DNA of 44,436 nt, from contig BFEA01000503.1 in the NCBI GenBank assembly GCA_003427395.1, forward strand, positions 246,540 to 290,975. The letters run 5' to 3'. Source of the DNA: Chara braunii. Taxonomy: Eukaryota > Streptophyta > Charophyceae > Charales > Characeae. Of this stretch, positions 20,030 to 30,305 are shown piece after piece (the stretch's first letter is position 1; each line of letters opens with the position of its first letter). A program made the position numbers and the translations under genes. The notes beneath the pieces were generated by a model. It had not been told where the DNA came from and did not search any database. It saw only the letters and a program-made list of their open reading frames with translations.

Positions 20030-20229
20030 ATTTGGAGTTTTTTTAAATCGAAAAAAGACCAGAATGTGTACAGCAGGTTCTCAAAAAAATCATTATTTTT
20101 CCTTTTTTTTTTGGTGTGACTGGACGGGGGCGGCGGGGTTGTGCATTATCGAAAGAGGATTAAACAAATTCTTCGCTGTCTGCTCATCTTTATTTTTTTC
20201 TCCGTGTTGTCGTGTTCCGTAATAAAACT

Positions 20230-20821
20230 CTCTGGTTGTGGATGGATAGATTCTGTGTAGTTTTTTTAACTTTTTTTTTTTTTTTTTTTTTCTGAGGGCC
20301 GCAGGGCGTGGAAATTCTGTGCAGTTTGCAATTTTCCATTGTTTCCAGCAATTTTGCTGTCTCCCCGCTTTTTTTCTCTTCTGGCCAAGGGCAAGATTGT
20401 AAGCTATAAATAGTCTGAAATACTAGAATAGAATGCTCAGTTTTTTTTTTTTTTTTTTTTTTTTAAGAGTTAGTGAATTTTTGATGGACCACACTAGAAC
20501 AAACTTCAAGGAAATTTAATCATAATCATAGTTTGATGGAGGTGGAGGGAAAAAAAAAAAAATGTCTGATGAAGGTGGCAGGCAAGAAGCAAAATAGGAA
20601 TCATAGCACCCTGTCAGGCTCTGGTAGCCCGTGGCTGTTGTCTATTGATGTTGCTATCGCGTCAGCCACTTGCTATTCCGTTCTTTTGGTCTATTGCTAT
20701 TCTTGGCTTTTGCTTAGGGAGCCTGTCTACAACGCTGTCAGCCAATTTGGCCCAATTGTCTATTATTGCCTTACTCTATTTTTTAAAGTTTTGTTTGTAT
20801 CTTGATTCCTGATTCAAGTAA
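20230..20821. other. Unassigned AT-rich sequence
   Basis: T runs at about 20271-20291 and 20440-20464, and an A run near 20551. No gene seen. Confidence 0.4.
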
Positions 20822-20893
20822 GTTTGTTTGTTTGTTTGTTTGTTTGTTCGTTTGTTCGTTTGTTTGTTTGTTTGTTGGTTTGTTTGTTTGTTT
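20822..20893. repeat. (GTTT)n tract
   Basis: Reads AAAC repeats on the minus strand, directly after the U6-like sequence; a shorter tract of the same type lies at 20995-21017. Such tracts replace plain poly(A) at the 3' ends of some retrocopies. Confidence 0.9.
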
Positions 20894-20899
20894 TCTTTC

Positions 20900-20994
20900 G
20901 GGACCATTTTTCTCGATTTATGTGTGTCATCCTTGCACAGGGGCCATGCTAATCTTCTGTATCATTCCAATTTTAGTGGATGTCTGGAAGGATA
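20900..20994 (-). pseudogene. U6 snRNA retropseudogene
   Basis: The minus strand matches U6 over nearly its whole length: a degenerate 5' stem, GACATCC, TAAAATTGGAA, GATACAG, AGATTAGCATGGCCCC, TGCAAGGATGACAC, AAATCGAG and the final ATGGTCC. The conserved ACAGAGA box has lost two bases (reads ACAGAAGATTAGC), which would abolish splicing function, and there is no T run as terminator; an AAAC tail follows instead. It lies immediately downstream of the LINE-B tail and its own AAAC tract, so it looks like a LINE-mobilised chimera or a retrocopy inserted into the tail. Confidence 0.88.
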
Positions 20995-21031
20995 AGTTTG
21001 TTTGTTTGTTTGTTTTTGAAAATCCAGTCTC

Positions 21032-21135
21032 CTTGCTAGGAGAAGTGATACGCGTACCTCCTCCTAGCAAGAGTCCTGGGTGCTCCGGTCTATTGGTGGG
21101 GAGCAGCACCTGCTGGAAAGCGGGTCCAGAATTCC
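21032..21135 (-). repeat. LINE-B 3' tail: module plus variable-stem hairpin
   Basis: The minus strand reads CTGGACCCGCTTTCCAGC, GGTGCTGCTCCCCACC, CCGGAGCACC, and then an 11-bp perfect stem (21032-21042 with 21061-21071) extended by three pairs, one of them G-U, closing the 12-nt loop GTACGCGTATCA. Same architecture as the LINE-A tail at 5404-5506, but the stem sequence is different. Confidence 0.85.
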
Positions 21136-21448
21136 ACTGTACATCAGAAGGCCTGCCAGCATTGATTGCCCTGTTTTCAGGGGATTGACTGCGCAGGGTT
21201 AATGAGGAATGTGGTTGACAACAACACACTTTGGGGTGTGGGGGCGCCTCTTTGGCTTGCACCAGACCGCCAGATCACACTATCGTTTCCCTAGCAGCTA
21301 CGTCCTGTTTCTTCTGTATAACACGGCCTCCCATGACCAGCTACCAGCCCGCCCTATACAGCTCGTTCAATATGACTTAGGTGTCTTCTGTTATCTTACT
21401 TGTAGACCTGCCCGATCCTTACTTGGTCCCTTCGACCTGTGATCTTGC

Positions 21449-24400
21449 TCAATCTGTTCCATACCATTGCATGTCCACCATTGCCAGTTGGTGGGGCGGG
21501 AAGGGGTCGGGAAATTCTGTGGGTGGTCGCAGTGGGATCTCCTGACCCACCGTAGTCCAGTCTCTGAAGCAGGTACCGTAGTCTCTCCTGAACTCTTCCT
21601 GGTTACACTCCTGGGCGGGCCTGCCGTCCCATCTGACGAAGGCGATCCGGGCCCCGTTCTCACTGCCCAACCAGTCCCCAGAGAATTGATGAATTGCTTG
21701 TATTACGTCTTTTTGATGAGTGAAACAACTCCAGTTTGTTTTTAACTTTTTGCCAATGCACCATGAGTTCTCGTTGTATATATTGTTTTGTCATGTTTGT
21801 TACCTCCTCCTCAACTATGCGGACCCCCTGAATGACATGTATACAACGTTTCCTCCAGCCTGAGGGCCTCCACATGACAGCTCTCCTCCCTATCTTAAAC
21901 ATCTTGTTTTCAAAAGTGTTGTCCGTGGGGAAGGTCCACGCCTCGCATAATATGGCCCTCCAATCCCATGGCCAGGTGGACCCAGTGCTTAACAGGGTCC
22001 AGATCCTATCCCACCATCGCCATGTGAGGACAGCCCCCGGGCGCTGCATGAATATGTTTCTCTATGGTTTCCAGAATCCTACGGGGGTGGAAGGCAGTGA
22101 GACACGATTTACACCATGGTAACGCCCGCCCCTTCTGCTCTAGGTAAGTACGATCTATTGGCCAGTCGTTGGTGGGCAGGCAGCGATGCTCTATCTGCCA
22201 CTGCAACGAGGCCATCTTTGTTGGCCTAGACCTTGTGGTGGTGAACCATCGGATGGCGTGGATCGTCTCAATCCCTACGTTCAAATGAGACCTCCATCGG
22301 GTTTTTACAGTTTCTTTTATGTTCACCATTGGTCGCAGCAGACGGTTGGTAGGCTTCACGGTTAAGGTATACAACTTTACATTCTCCCCCGACCTGAATT
22401 TTCATGTAGCGGTCCACTACCACTCCTCGGGGTCAAAGGGAAGCTATGCCACGGGGGTATTTGGCTGGTATGCGATCCATACATCCTTATCCCGCAGCAC
22501 ACGGCTCTTGTGCAGGTCCACACTCCTCCACCATCTCATCACCTCTGTGGTGTACCGATTGAGCAAATTAACCTTGCTTATGTGGAAGAGGTTAACCAAC
22601 GTTTCATCTTCGCGTGCCTCCACCACATTTCCTACACTTTTCGGGTCACCCGAGGCAGCTACTCGGTCTCCTTCTCCCAGTCGCGGCCCTTTGTGCAGGA
22701 CGCACGCCCAATTTAGGGGGATAGCAAAGATAAAGAATTCAGTGTTCTCTTCAACATTGTGGCAATGTTTTAGTATGGCCCTCAGTTGCAGCACTATTTT
22801 CCAGTCCCACTTCCTGAGTCCCAATTGTCCTTTAATTCTGGTTATGCCTTTTTTTATCCAGCTACTCCACGGGGTGTCTGAGCTTCAATACACCTTGCCG
22901 CACCACTCCAAGGGGTTGACGCATCACTTCCTTCCACCTAGTCAATGGGGGTTTGTCGGGCAGCGGGAGTTGGCGCCAGGCCCTCAGGACTCGGGCCCAA
23001 AAGTTGTCCCTGGCCAAGTCCTTGCGGAGCTCGAGGGCGCCGTGGTACAGTCCAGAAACAGTCTTCCAGTCAGGTCAATGGGTTGATGCGCTATGGTGTT
23101 TGTGGGCCAATTTAGCTATCTATTCTAGCATAAGGGCATACCATGGGAGGTGCTGAGTGAGGTTGGATTAACGATGACCAGGTCACCCTGCTAATAATGT
23201 TCGAGAGCTCACCATTGCCTCTCCACAGCAGGGCCGATAACTGTCGCTTTAGCGATCGAACGCCCTCCTTACTGATTGCCCAAATTGCAGAGTTATACCA
23301 AAGGGTCGCCAACACTGCGCTGTTGATCGCCAGCACCCTACCGATTAGGGAGGTGTGTTGATTTTTCCAGTGAGCGAATTTTTTAAAGAGGGCTTAAGGA
23401 TCCACTCATTAGTCGATGCAGGCTTACCTAATGTCGTCAACATAATTCCCAATACCTGACCGGGGCCGCTTCCGGGAGCCACCTGACTCGTGGCAACTTC
23501 GGGGGCCGCACCCTTTGATGGTGGATCCACCAGTCCAAGGTTTTGTTCCCCCAGTTAATGGTCATGTCTGAGACCGCTGACCGCTGTGAACCAGTCGAAT
23601 AGTCACCTAATGTCTTTCATGTTTATTGCGGTGACATCCACCATGAGTGTCAGATCGTCTGCGAACATCAAACAGACGGGAATCGCATCTTCGAGGATGG
23701 CTGAGATCTGCAACTTCCTCATGTCCTTGTTGGCGTGGAGGTTCGTTGCCAACGCCTCCATCACAATTATAAATAGGAAGGGTGCCAGAGGGTCCCTCTG
23801 GCGGACCAACCGTTGCAGCGTCTGATGCATTAACTTGGACACTCATGGTGGCATTATGATGCAGTATTTCGGTGCAGCATCTGAAAAAACAGGCCCGATG
23901 TTCATTTTTTTCATACATCTGTCAAGAAATAGCCAGTCCACGTGGTCGTAAGCTTTTTTGAAGTCAATGAAGACCACGGCTGCATTCTGCTTGTCTTGTT
24001 ATTTTGAAAAGTTCATTAACTAATAGGATGTTGTCCTAGATCTTGCGCCCTTTGGCAAACCGGGTTAGTGTCGGGTGGATAATATCGTCCAAGGCCGGGA
24101 TTAGACGGTTCACCAGGGCTTTCGCTAGCAATTTATAAACAACTGTAAGCAAAGTTATCGCCCAGTAGTTCCTTATAAGTTATATCCATCATATCCCCCT
24201 TTTTGTGCAACCAGGTGAGAATGCCTTGCCCCACTAACTCCCTCATTCGCCCTGTTTCCACACATGACGGTAGAACTTTCAGAACTCCTTAGGGAGCCCA
24301 TCTATACCCGACGTCTTCTCTTCACCCATCTGCATCATTGCCGTCCATATTTCCTCCTTGGACAAGGGATGATCCAGATCTGTTTTCTGCTGGACCGTCA

Positions 24401-24740
24401 GGGCGGCCTTCAATGGTTTCAGAAAGTCCTCAATTTCTTTCTCCCTAACGCCCCTCTCCCGCCGGCTGCACCTTGAAGTAAACAGGTTCTTGAAGAAGGA
24501 CCTTGCTATCTGCATGCAATGGGGGAAGGAGGTGACAATATCTTGGTGTCCAGTCTGTGGATCATAAAGCTCTTCTATGGTTGTTCTGCGCGAGCGTACA
24601 CGGGCTATGCTGAATAATTTTTTATCCATTGTTCCTCCCGTTTGATGTCGTGTCAGTCGTCCTCTTATATGTGTGCCCTCCCAACATTGTGTGGCAAAGG
24701 TCTGGAGTCGCTGTTGCAGCACCCGCATCTCTGAATACTC
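21449..24740 (-). pseudogene. LINE-B ORF2 remnant (RT and C-terminal domain)
   Basis: Many stops and frameshifts, but the blocks run in order. About 24279-24728: RT lead-in (MDKKLFSIARVRSRRTTIEE ... EEIWTAMMQMGEEKTSGIDG). About 23930-23990: motif A FIDFKKAYDHVDW. 23603-23842: motif B RQRDPLAPFLFIIVMEALA (the Gly-Cys of RQGCP is changed to Arg-Asp) and motif C FADDLTLMVD. 22006-22374: Cys/His region (LPWCKSCLTAF ... EKHIHAAPGGC), as in plant LINEs. 21449-21670: the last 73 codons, ending in TGA. It diverges strongly from LINE-A, so it is another L1 lineage. Confidence 0.85.
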
Positions 24741-24769
24741 TTTTGGTTGTGTGTGCTAGACACTGTGTG

Positions 24770-25560
24770 AGCCATTAGACCAATCCTGGTGCTCAAGTTG
24801 CTACAGTTGTTGGTGATTTTCCATCTCGTGCTGATGCTTCCTGGCTGCTAAAAGTTTGGAATATTCTTGGCATTTTCGACCCAAATAGAACAGACCGTTA
24901 TTAAACCGGTCTATTTCCTGCCGAATGTGCTGCCTTTGCGTGTGCCAAAATGTCCAGCAGTTCGTAGTATAACTCTGAAAGGTTTGAGATCCAAGATCGG
25001 ACGTTGTACATCGCTATTTGGACGAAATTGTTCCCCATGTGCTTCAGATGCAGAGAGAGGGGGCATGGGGGGGATGATCCTGCATGTCCAAAGTTCCCGA
25101 AGAACTAAAGAGACAAGAAGCTTCAGCCCAGTATGCTGGTTGAAGTAGAAGACGCCCCGAGCACCTTGCTCATTATAGACCCAACCTATGACGGTTGGGT
25201 CGAGCCAGAGTAGGTTTGGCACTTTGCACTGTTTGCAGGCAAGGAAGTAGCAACAAAAAAAACGGACTTTTCCCACCTGCAGACAGCAGGTGGCAAAAAA
25301 AGGTCACAGGCAAGGAGACAGGATACCCAGCAATAATTATGGCAGTCCCCCTCAATGATTCCCACATAATGAGGGAGGGGAAGGCGAGAGAGGATCTGCT
25401 CTGGGACCTGGATTTGGTCCGGGAACAGGTAGAAGCTGAATATGGAAAGGAACCTGCAGAATTAAGAAGCTGAATTTGGAAAGGAACCTGCAGAAATTAG
25501 GGCCAGAATTGAAGCATTCATCAGCGTCAAAGAGGGGGAAGCGAAGGAAAAACTGAACCA
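24770..25560 (+). pseudogene. LINE-C ORF1 remnant with zinc knuckle
   Basis: Conceptual translation on plus gives ADASWLLKVWNILGIFDPN, then an in-frame stop, then LYIAIWTKLFPMCFRCREGG followed by HGGDDPACP at about 25010-25085. The Cys-x2-Cys-x4-His-x6-Cys knuckle after a W/F-P-x-C-F-R-C block is typical of plant L1 ORF1. The C-terminal part is charged (REDLLWDLDLVREQVEAEYG) and enters a duplicated AGGAACCTGCAGAA segment at 25448-25495. Several stops are present. It precedes an endonuclease in the same orientation, as expected of the 5' half of a LINE. Confidence 0.65.
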
Positions 25561-25608
25561 AAGCCTGAACTGAACAAACTCAGTGCTGAGATGATGTTCC
25601 TAAGGGAC

Positions 25609-25765
25609 ACTGGACCCGATTTCCAGCAGGTGACATTCCCCAACAATAGATGGAGCAGCCCGACAGGCAAAGCCTCAATTCCGGTGGTTCTCTTACTTAC
25701 CACCACCGGGAAAGAGGCCTTAAACAAGGGTTCTCCCAACGAAACAAAAAAAGAAAGGAAAAAAA
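25609..25765 (+). mobile_element. LINE-tail element nested between ORF1 and endonuclease
   Basis: Carries the module (GGGACACTGGACCCGATTTCC, 25609 on; CCCCAACAATAGATGGAGC to about 25656), then a hairpin with stem TTCCGGTGGT (25679-25688) facing ACCACCGG(G)AA (25702-25712) over a loop TCTCTTACTTACC, then an A-rich tail (25741-25765). It sits where plant LINEs normally have ORF1-ORF2 spacer. Confidence 0.7.
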
Positions 25766-25844
25766 GCCAGAAACAGGCTTTAACCGTTGACCTGTTGAGA
25801 AAGGAAGTGAATGCGAAAAGCTTGACGGTGAACTGGAAAACCAA

Positions 25845-26585
25845 GGCATCATAATTCGCAGCTGGAACGTTAATGGCCTGGCCAACATCATCACCGAAGA
25901 AGACAAACTAAATGACATAATTGAAGGACTGAAGGACTACCTAAACAAACCAGCAGACATCATTTTGCTTCATCAGACACACCTGACCAACTCAGAAGAT
26001 CACAAAAAAATCAAGAGATTCTTCACAAGAAAGGGAGGGGGGGAGGGGGGCTCGTGTCACCCTCCCTAGCAGCAAGACTGGTACAAAAAATAAATAGAAA
26101 AATAAAAAAAAGAAGCAGGAAAAAAAAAAAAAAAGACTAGGAGGGGTGAAGGATGAGATCTGGGCTTCAGATAACAATTCATGCACTAATGGCACGACTA
26201 CTCTGCTTACAAAGTCATCACGATTTTACTTGGCAGGCTCAATGCAAAGGATGGAAGTGAACAATGATACGGGAAGATGGTGCTGGATGGACCTAAAATG
26301 GAAAGATGAGGTATTCAGACTTGTCAACATTTACGCACCTCTTCCACAAGAAAGAAAAGACTTTGTATTAACAGTGGGTCAGCTAGTAACACCTCTTTCA
26401 ACTTGAAAAAATCCATAAAATCCACACTGTAGAGATGCTTTTCATTTTATTATTTTTAAACGATAAAAGCATTATAGCAGGAGACTGGAATGCCGCTCTT
26501 GACCCAAAGTCATGACAAGCCACGACTTAGTGGACCCTTTCAGCATGCTGTACCACGGTAGAAAAACATTCTCCTATGTCGCGCT
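25845..26585 (+). pseudogene. LINE-C ORF2 endonuclease remnant
   Basis: The translation begins IIIRSWNVNGLANIITEEDK, then PADIILLHQTHL (the catalytic Glu of LLQETHL is altered), then after an insertion of A-rich sequence at 25990-26150, MEVNNDTGRWCWMDLKW, FRLVNIYAPLPQERK, IIAGDWNAALDP and LVDPFSMLYHGRKTFSYV. These are the EEP endonuclease blocks in order. The final SDH block is absent: similarity ends near 26585, where a different repeat begins. Frameshifts and stops are present. Confidence 0.75.
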
Positions 26586-26586
26586 T

Positions 26587-26700
26587 ACAGAATTTATAGC
26601 AGAGAAATGCATGCGCGCAATACCCGGGATTACACAGAAGTGGAAATGGGGAAGATAGGGAGTGCCTACGATCAGCATGCCTGGGCCGCTGCATGGGGGA
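26587..26700. repeat. Fragment related to the 2.5-kb TG...CA insertion
   Basis: Shares AATTTATAGCA, GGGAGTGCCTACG and a CATG(C/T)C..G(G)GCCGC block, in the same order, with 33810-33925. It begins where LINE-C ends. Confidence 0.55.
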
Positions 26701-26865
26701 CTTTGGCATCCATCGCTTCGGCCTTAGCCACTCTCCACAGATTGATATTGGCATCCATCGCTTGGGGCAATGAGAAGGGGAGAAACTAGGCACATGCATG
26801 TGTGCGGCAAGGACTTAGCAGAAAAAGGGATGATGTCTTTGGTCCCAGTGGTTTGCGAATGGACG

Positions 26866-28083
26866 AGGTCAGAACGATCCTGGTCGGTGCTGGGGCTTGG
26901 TCGCGCTACCCTGTAACCCGAGCGGTACGGGAACATGAGACCTGGTAGAGAGATCTGGGAAGTTGTCGAGGGTGGAAGGCACTCTAGTGTCCATTGGCGA
27001 ACTGATACTTGGTCGATGCTGGCCGGAGCCGGGGCGGGTCGCTTTGCCCTGTAACCTAGCAGGTGGGGGGATTTCTGGAGTGGGTCGTGCCGCTCTGTAA
27101 CCTAGCAGTTGGGGGTGGGAGACCTGGTAGAGATTGGGTATCGGGGTATAGGAGAGAGGCGGATAGGGTTGAGCTGCTGATAGTCGCCAAAGGAAGGTGG
27201 TTTTCGGTCCAAATATTTCCATGATGAAATCTTAGAAAAACGTGGTCTTATGAATGATTTGTGATTTTGGGGACCCCTAGCAACTCAGTTTAGGAGGCTT
27301 CATTACTATTATACTCAGTGATCTGCGTCTGCCCGATGCCAGAATGATGCTGGCCGGTACTGGGGTGTTGCCCTGTAACCTGCTGATGCAGGAGTGTGAG
27401 GCCTGGTAGAGAGATCTAGGAATGCTTTGGGGTGGGCATTTTTCAAGGGACAACTAAGGGTTACTGCTGGGACGATGCTGGTCGGAGCTGGGGTGAGTCA
27501 TGTTGCCCTGTAACCCGAGCGGGTGGGGGTGTGAGATCTGGAAGAGCTCGGCAGGGAGTAAGATAGTGTTGGAGACTTTTAGAAGGATTTGCTAGGGATT
27601 CCGAGGGTTTTGAGCATTTATAGGACCTTTGTGATGGCGATTTTTGCTTCTAAAACTCCTCTTCAACGAGAAGGCTAGTAATTGTTCATGATCTTATTCT
27701 TCAGACAAAGCCGGGTTGAAGTCCCGGTATCTCAATTTTTTTTTCTGTATATGCTCTAAAAAAAAAAGAGAATGCTTTAGGATTCTGGGGACTTCTAGCA
27801 ACTCGCTTTAGGCTGTTTGATATTGGTACATTCATGGATTTGCGGTTATTCGATGCCAGAACGACGCTGGCCGGTACTGGGGTGTTGCCCTGTAACCTGC
27901 TGACTGCAGGAGCGTGAGGCCTGGTAGAGAAATCTGGGGATGCTTTGGGGTGGGCATTCCAAGGGACAACCAAGGGTTGCTGTTGGGACGACGCTGGCCG
28001 GAGCTGGGGCGAGTCATGTTGCTCTGTAACCTAGCCGAGTGGGAGTGTGAGGCCTGGGAGAGCCCGACAGGGAATAAGACAGT
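26866..28083. repeat. Composite satellite-like repeat, cluster 1
   Basis: A unit of roughly 500 bp with two related halves. Half A: CCAGAACGACGCTGGCCGG ... CCCTGTAACCTGCTGATGCA ... GCCTGGTAGAGAGATCTGG. Half B: GGGACGACGCTGGCCGGAGC ... CCCTGTAACCTAGC ... GGAAGAGCTCGGCAGGGA. Full units start at about 27262 and 27770; more divergent half units lie at 26866-27130. The second unit is split at 28083 by a MITE and resumes at 28541. No coding signal: open frames here are incidental. Confidence 0.8.
27708..27737. repeat. Short hairpin motif GCCGGG...CCCGGTATCTCAA
   Basis: One of three copies (others at 28690-28720 and 42908-42938) of a 5-6-bp GC stem followed by TATCTCAA and an A- or T-rich run. Confidence 0.5.
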
Positions 28084-28540
28084 AGGGCTCGTTCGACACT
28101 CCTTGGGGCGTCCTCGGAGCCCGAGGAAAAATTCCCTTTAGTCGAAAGGAAATTTGGGCCCTTCGTTCCACCTGTCCTCGGGGACGTCGCCCGAGGACGT
28201 TTCCTTGGAGCGATGTCAGAAAAGAAAAAAAGAAAAAAGAAAAAAAACAAATGTGCTTAAGGCCTTCAGCCAATAGGATGCCCCCACGATCCAGATTCTC
28301 GGTTGTAACGTCTCTCTACGCGTGTGCCCGCTCCTCTCCGTGAAACGCGGATTCCTTTTGCCCAAGGGACCTCGTGAGGTCCCTTGGGCAAAAGGGAGAA
28401 ATGGCTGGGGAATCCTCGGAGCCCGAGGGATTTCCTTCGGAGTGTTTTCACTTTTTTTTTTCCGACTGCACCCCCGAGGATAAGTGGAACGAACAATTCC
28501 TCGGGGACTTTAGGCGCCCGAGGATTGTCGAACGAGCCCC
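28084..28540. mobile_element. Harbinger-type MITE, family B (457 bp), intact insertion
   Basis: Ends AGGGCTCGTTCGACACTCC and the inverted GGGGCTCGTTCGACAATCC; AGT duplicated on both sides (28081-28083 and 28541-28543). The empty site can be read in the sister repeat at about 27564 (TAGTGTTGG), confirming the boundaries. The centre is a 20-bp palindrome arm pair around GT (CCCAAGGGACCTC/GAGGTCCCTTGGG). Termini and subterminal words match the full Harbinger at 15309-19229, the likely source of transposase. Confidence 0.93.
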
Positions 28541-28743
28541 AGTGTTGGACAGTTTTAGGAAGTTTTGTTTGGGAGTCTAGGGGTTCTGAGCATTTGAAAA
28601 GAGGTCAGTAGTCATTCATAGTTTTTCAACCTCTTTTTAATTCTCTTGAATTTCTTCAATAGTTCTCAATAGTTCTCAGATTGATTCTCAGCCTAAGCCG
28701 GGTAATGGCCCCGGTATCTCAAATGACTTGTGTTACTCTATAT

Positions 28744-28817
28744 GGGACGCTGGGCCCGGTTCCCAGCACGTGCTTCTCCCCACGAATAGATTGGAGCATT
28801 TGTCCCCCCTAAAAAAA
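28744..28817 (+). repeat. LINE-tail module with short A tail
   Basis: GGGACGCTGGGCCCGGTTCC, CCCCACGAATAGATTGGAGC, then an A-rich run at 28809-28817. The variable-stem hairpin is absent. Confidence 0.75.
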
Positions 28818-28859
28818 AACAGAAGAGAAAGAAGACAGTTGAGACTGGGATTGAGCGTA

Positions 28860-29290
28860 GCAATGCGCGCGCGAGCAAGAAGCAGTGTGCAGTTACTGCT
28901 GTGTCCAGCCAAAATACAGCGTGCCCAAAATCCTATTCTAATTGAAGTCCTAATTCCGAAGAAAAGCTGATTACCTGCGCTGTTGTCTGCGTGATTCTCC
29001 AAGAATTCAAAATTCAAAACGTTGGCCCCGCGCGATGATGTCGCCAAAAATTCTCTACCCCGAGTTTCCAATAGAAAAGCAACAAGAAAAGGGCCACGTC
29101 ATTGTCTTTCTTTTTTCTTTTTTTTAAAGCTATATTCTTCTATCAATTTCACCTCACACAACCTACCTACCACTACTCCTAATTGTAGGCATACGGGGAA
29201 CCCCGTAGCAGCCAGAACCGTGTTCACGAGAAAACATGCGGGGGCTGCTCCCGTCATTGTCTTTCTCGTGCTTGCTACGGCGTTTTTTTT
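28860..29290. repeat. Decayed relative of the 2.5-kb TG...CA element
   Basis: Similar words in the same order as 34138-34385: GCGAGCAAGAAG, TTCTAATTG..A, AATTC(A)AAAACG, and CGTCATTGTCTTTCTCGTGCTTGCTACGGCG compared with CAATCGTTATTTCTCGCGCTTGCTACGACG. No ORF. Confidence 0.4.
29130..29180 (-). repeat. Dispersed repeat with AGTAGTGGTAGGTAG ... GTGAAATTGAGAG
   Basis: Same sequence on the plus strand at 29595-29660 and 30108-30165. Three copies within 1 kb, one inverted; function unknown. Confidence 0.6.
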
Positions 29291-29669
29291 TTTTTGTTTT
29301 TTTTTTATTCAAGTCCATGGTGTTGTAGAGGTCGGTCACTGTGTACACAGTGATTACCTGGAGCAGTAGGCCGTGGGTGTCCTGACTCCCGTAATCGGCC
29401 TTGGTCTTCAAAAAAAAAAAACACGAAAAGAATATTGGGGGCACTTGTGCAATTACTCCCTTCATTCATATGCAGGCCTCTTAAGAGCCCAAAGCCACTG
29501 GCGCAGATAATCGCGCGCATCAGAAAAGGGATCGTCACAGGTGGGCAACATGCATCCCGTTTATTGTGAGAGGTAGGTATGCTTGCAGAGGTCTGCTGTA
29601 TAGGCTTAGGAGTAGTGGTAGGTAGATAGTGAAGTGAAATTGAGAGAAGAAAGAACAGGTTCCCGTGAC

Positions 29670-30300
29670 AGAAAGTAGTTTTCAAGGCTATCTAAAAATT
29701 GGAAAAGAGAAGGGCACGTGCATGGCGTCATCATTGTCTGACAGCTAGCCGTGTTCCGTGATCTTCGTTTCCATTCAGCAGTTACTCAAATTCGCCGTGT
29801 GTGCTGAGATCTAGCCCCCAAAGGAGTTGCGAACAAAGGGCTTCCCTCCACTACTCTCGATTTCGCATATTTTGAGGGTGGTGGGCATCTCCACTACTCT
29901 CTAGATGGGAAGCTCTCGAAAACCAATCAAGAGTCGTCAGAACTATCCCATCGGTAGTACTCTCGACAGTTTGAGATTCCTCCGCCAGCGCACTCTGGAA
30001 AATCGAGAGCCCTCTCCCCATCTCTCTATTTTCAAGAGTCGGATGAGAGTTGGCATGCAGCTGTCAGTTTTTTTCTCTCCTTGTTTTTTTTCTCAGTGGT
30101 TGAAGGGGGGGATAAGAGTAGTGGTAGTTAGGTAGTGTGAGGTGAAATTGAGAGAAGAATATAGCAACTTAGCAAGAAAAAAAAAAAAAGTGAAAGTGTT
30201 TCGACAGAGAGTAATCAATGCTGGCAGGCGTTTTCCACATACGTTTCCAGATACCTTCCTGTTTTTCCTTCTGATTTCTCTGATTTACTCGGTTTTCCTG
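29670..30300. other. Unassigned sequence
   Basis: Repeated ACTCTCGA-type words (29845-30010) and one repeat copy at 30108-30165. No gene seen. Confidence 0.4.
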
Positions 30301-30305
30301 TATTG

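Larger units (their letters stand above)
20995..24745 (-). mobile_element. LINE-B: 3' part of a decayed L1-type LINE
   Basis: The minus strand has RT to C-terminal domain to the tail module to an AAAC tract. No endonuclease or ORF1 on this strand: at about 24745 the homology stops, and on the plus strand from about 24750 an ORF1 and endonuclease start in the opposite direction (LINE-C). This geometry resembles the 5' inversions that L1 elements make by twin priming. Confidence 0.75.

Noticed and set aside
20900-20994. Functional U6 gene
   Set aside because: ACAGAGA box damaged, no T-run terminator, followed by an AAAC tail; best seen as a retropseudogene.
26866-28083. CRISPR-like array
   Set aside because: Repeats are long, diverged and without uniform spacers; they form a eukaryotic composite satellite.
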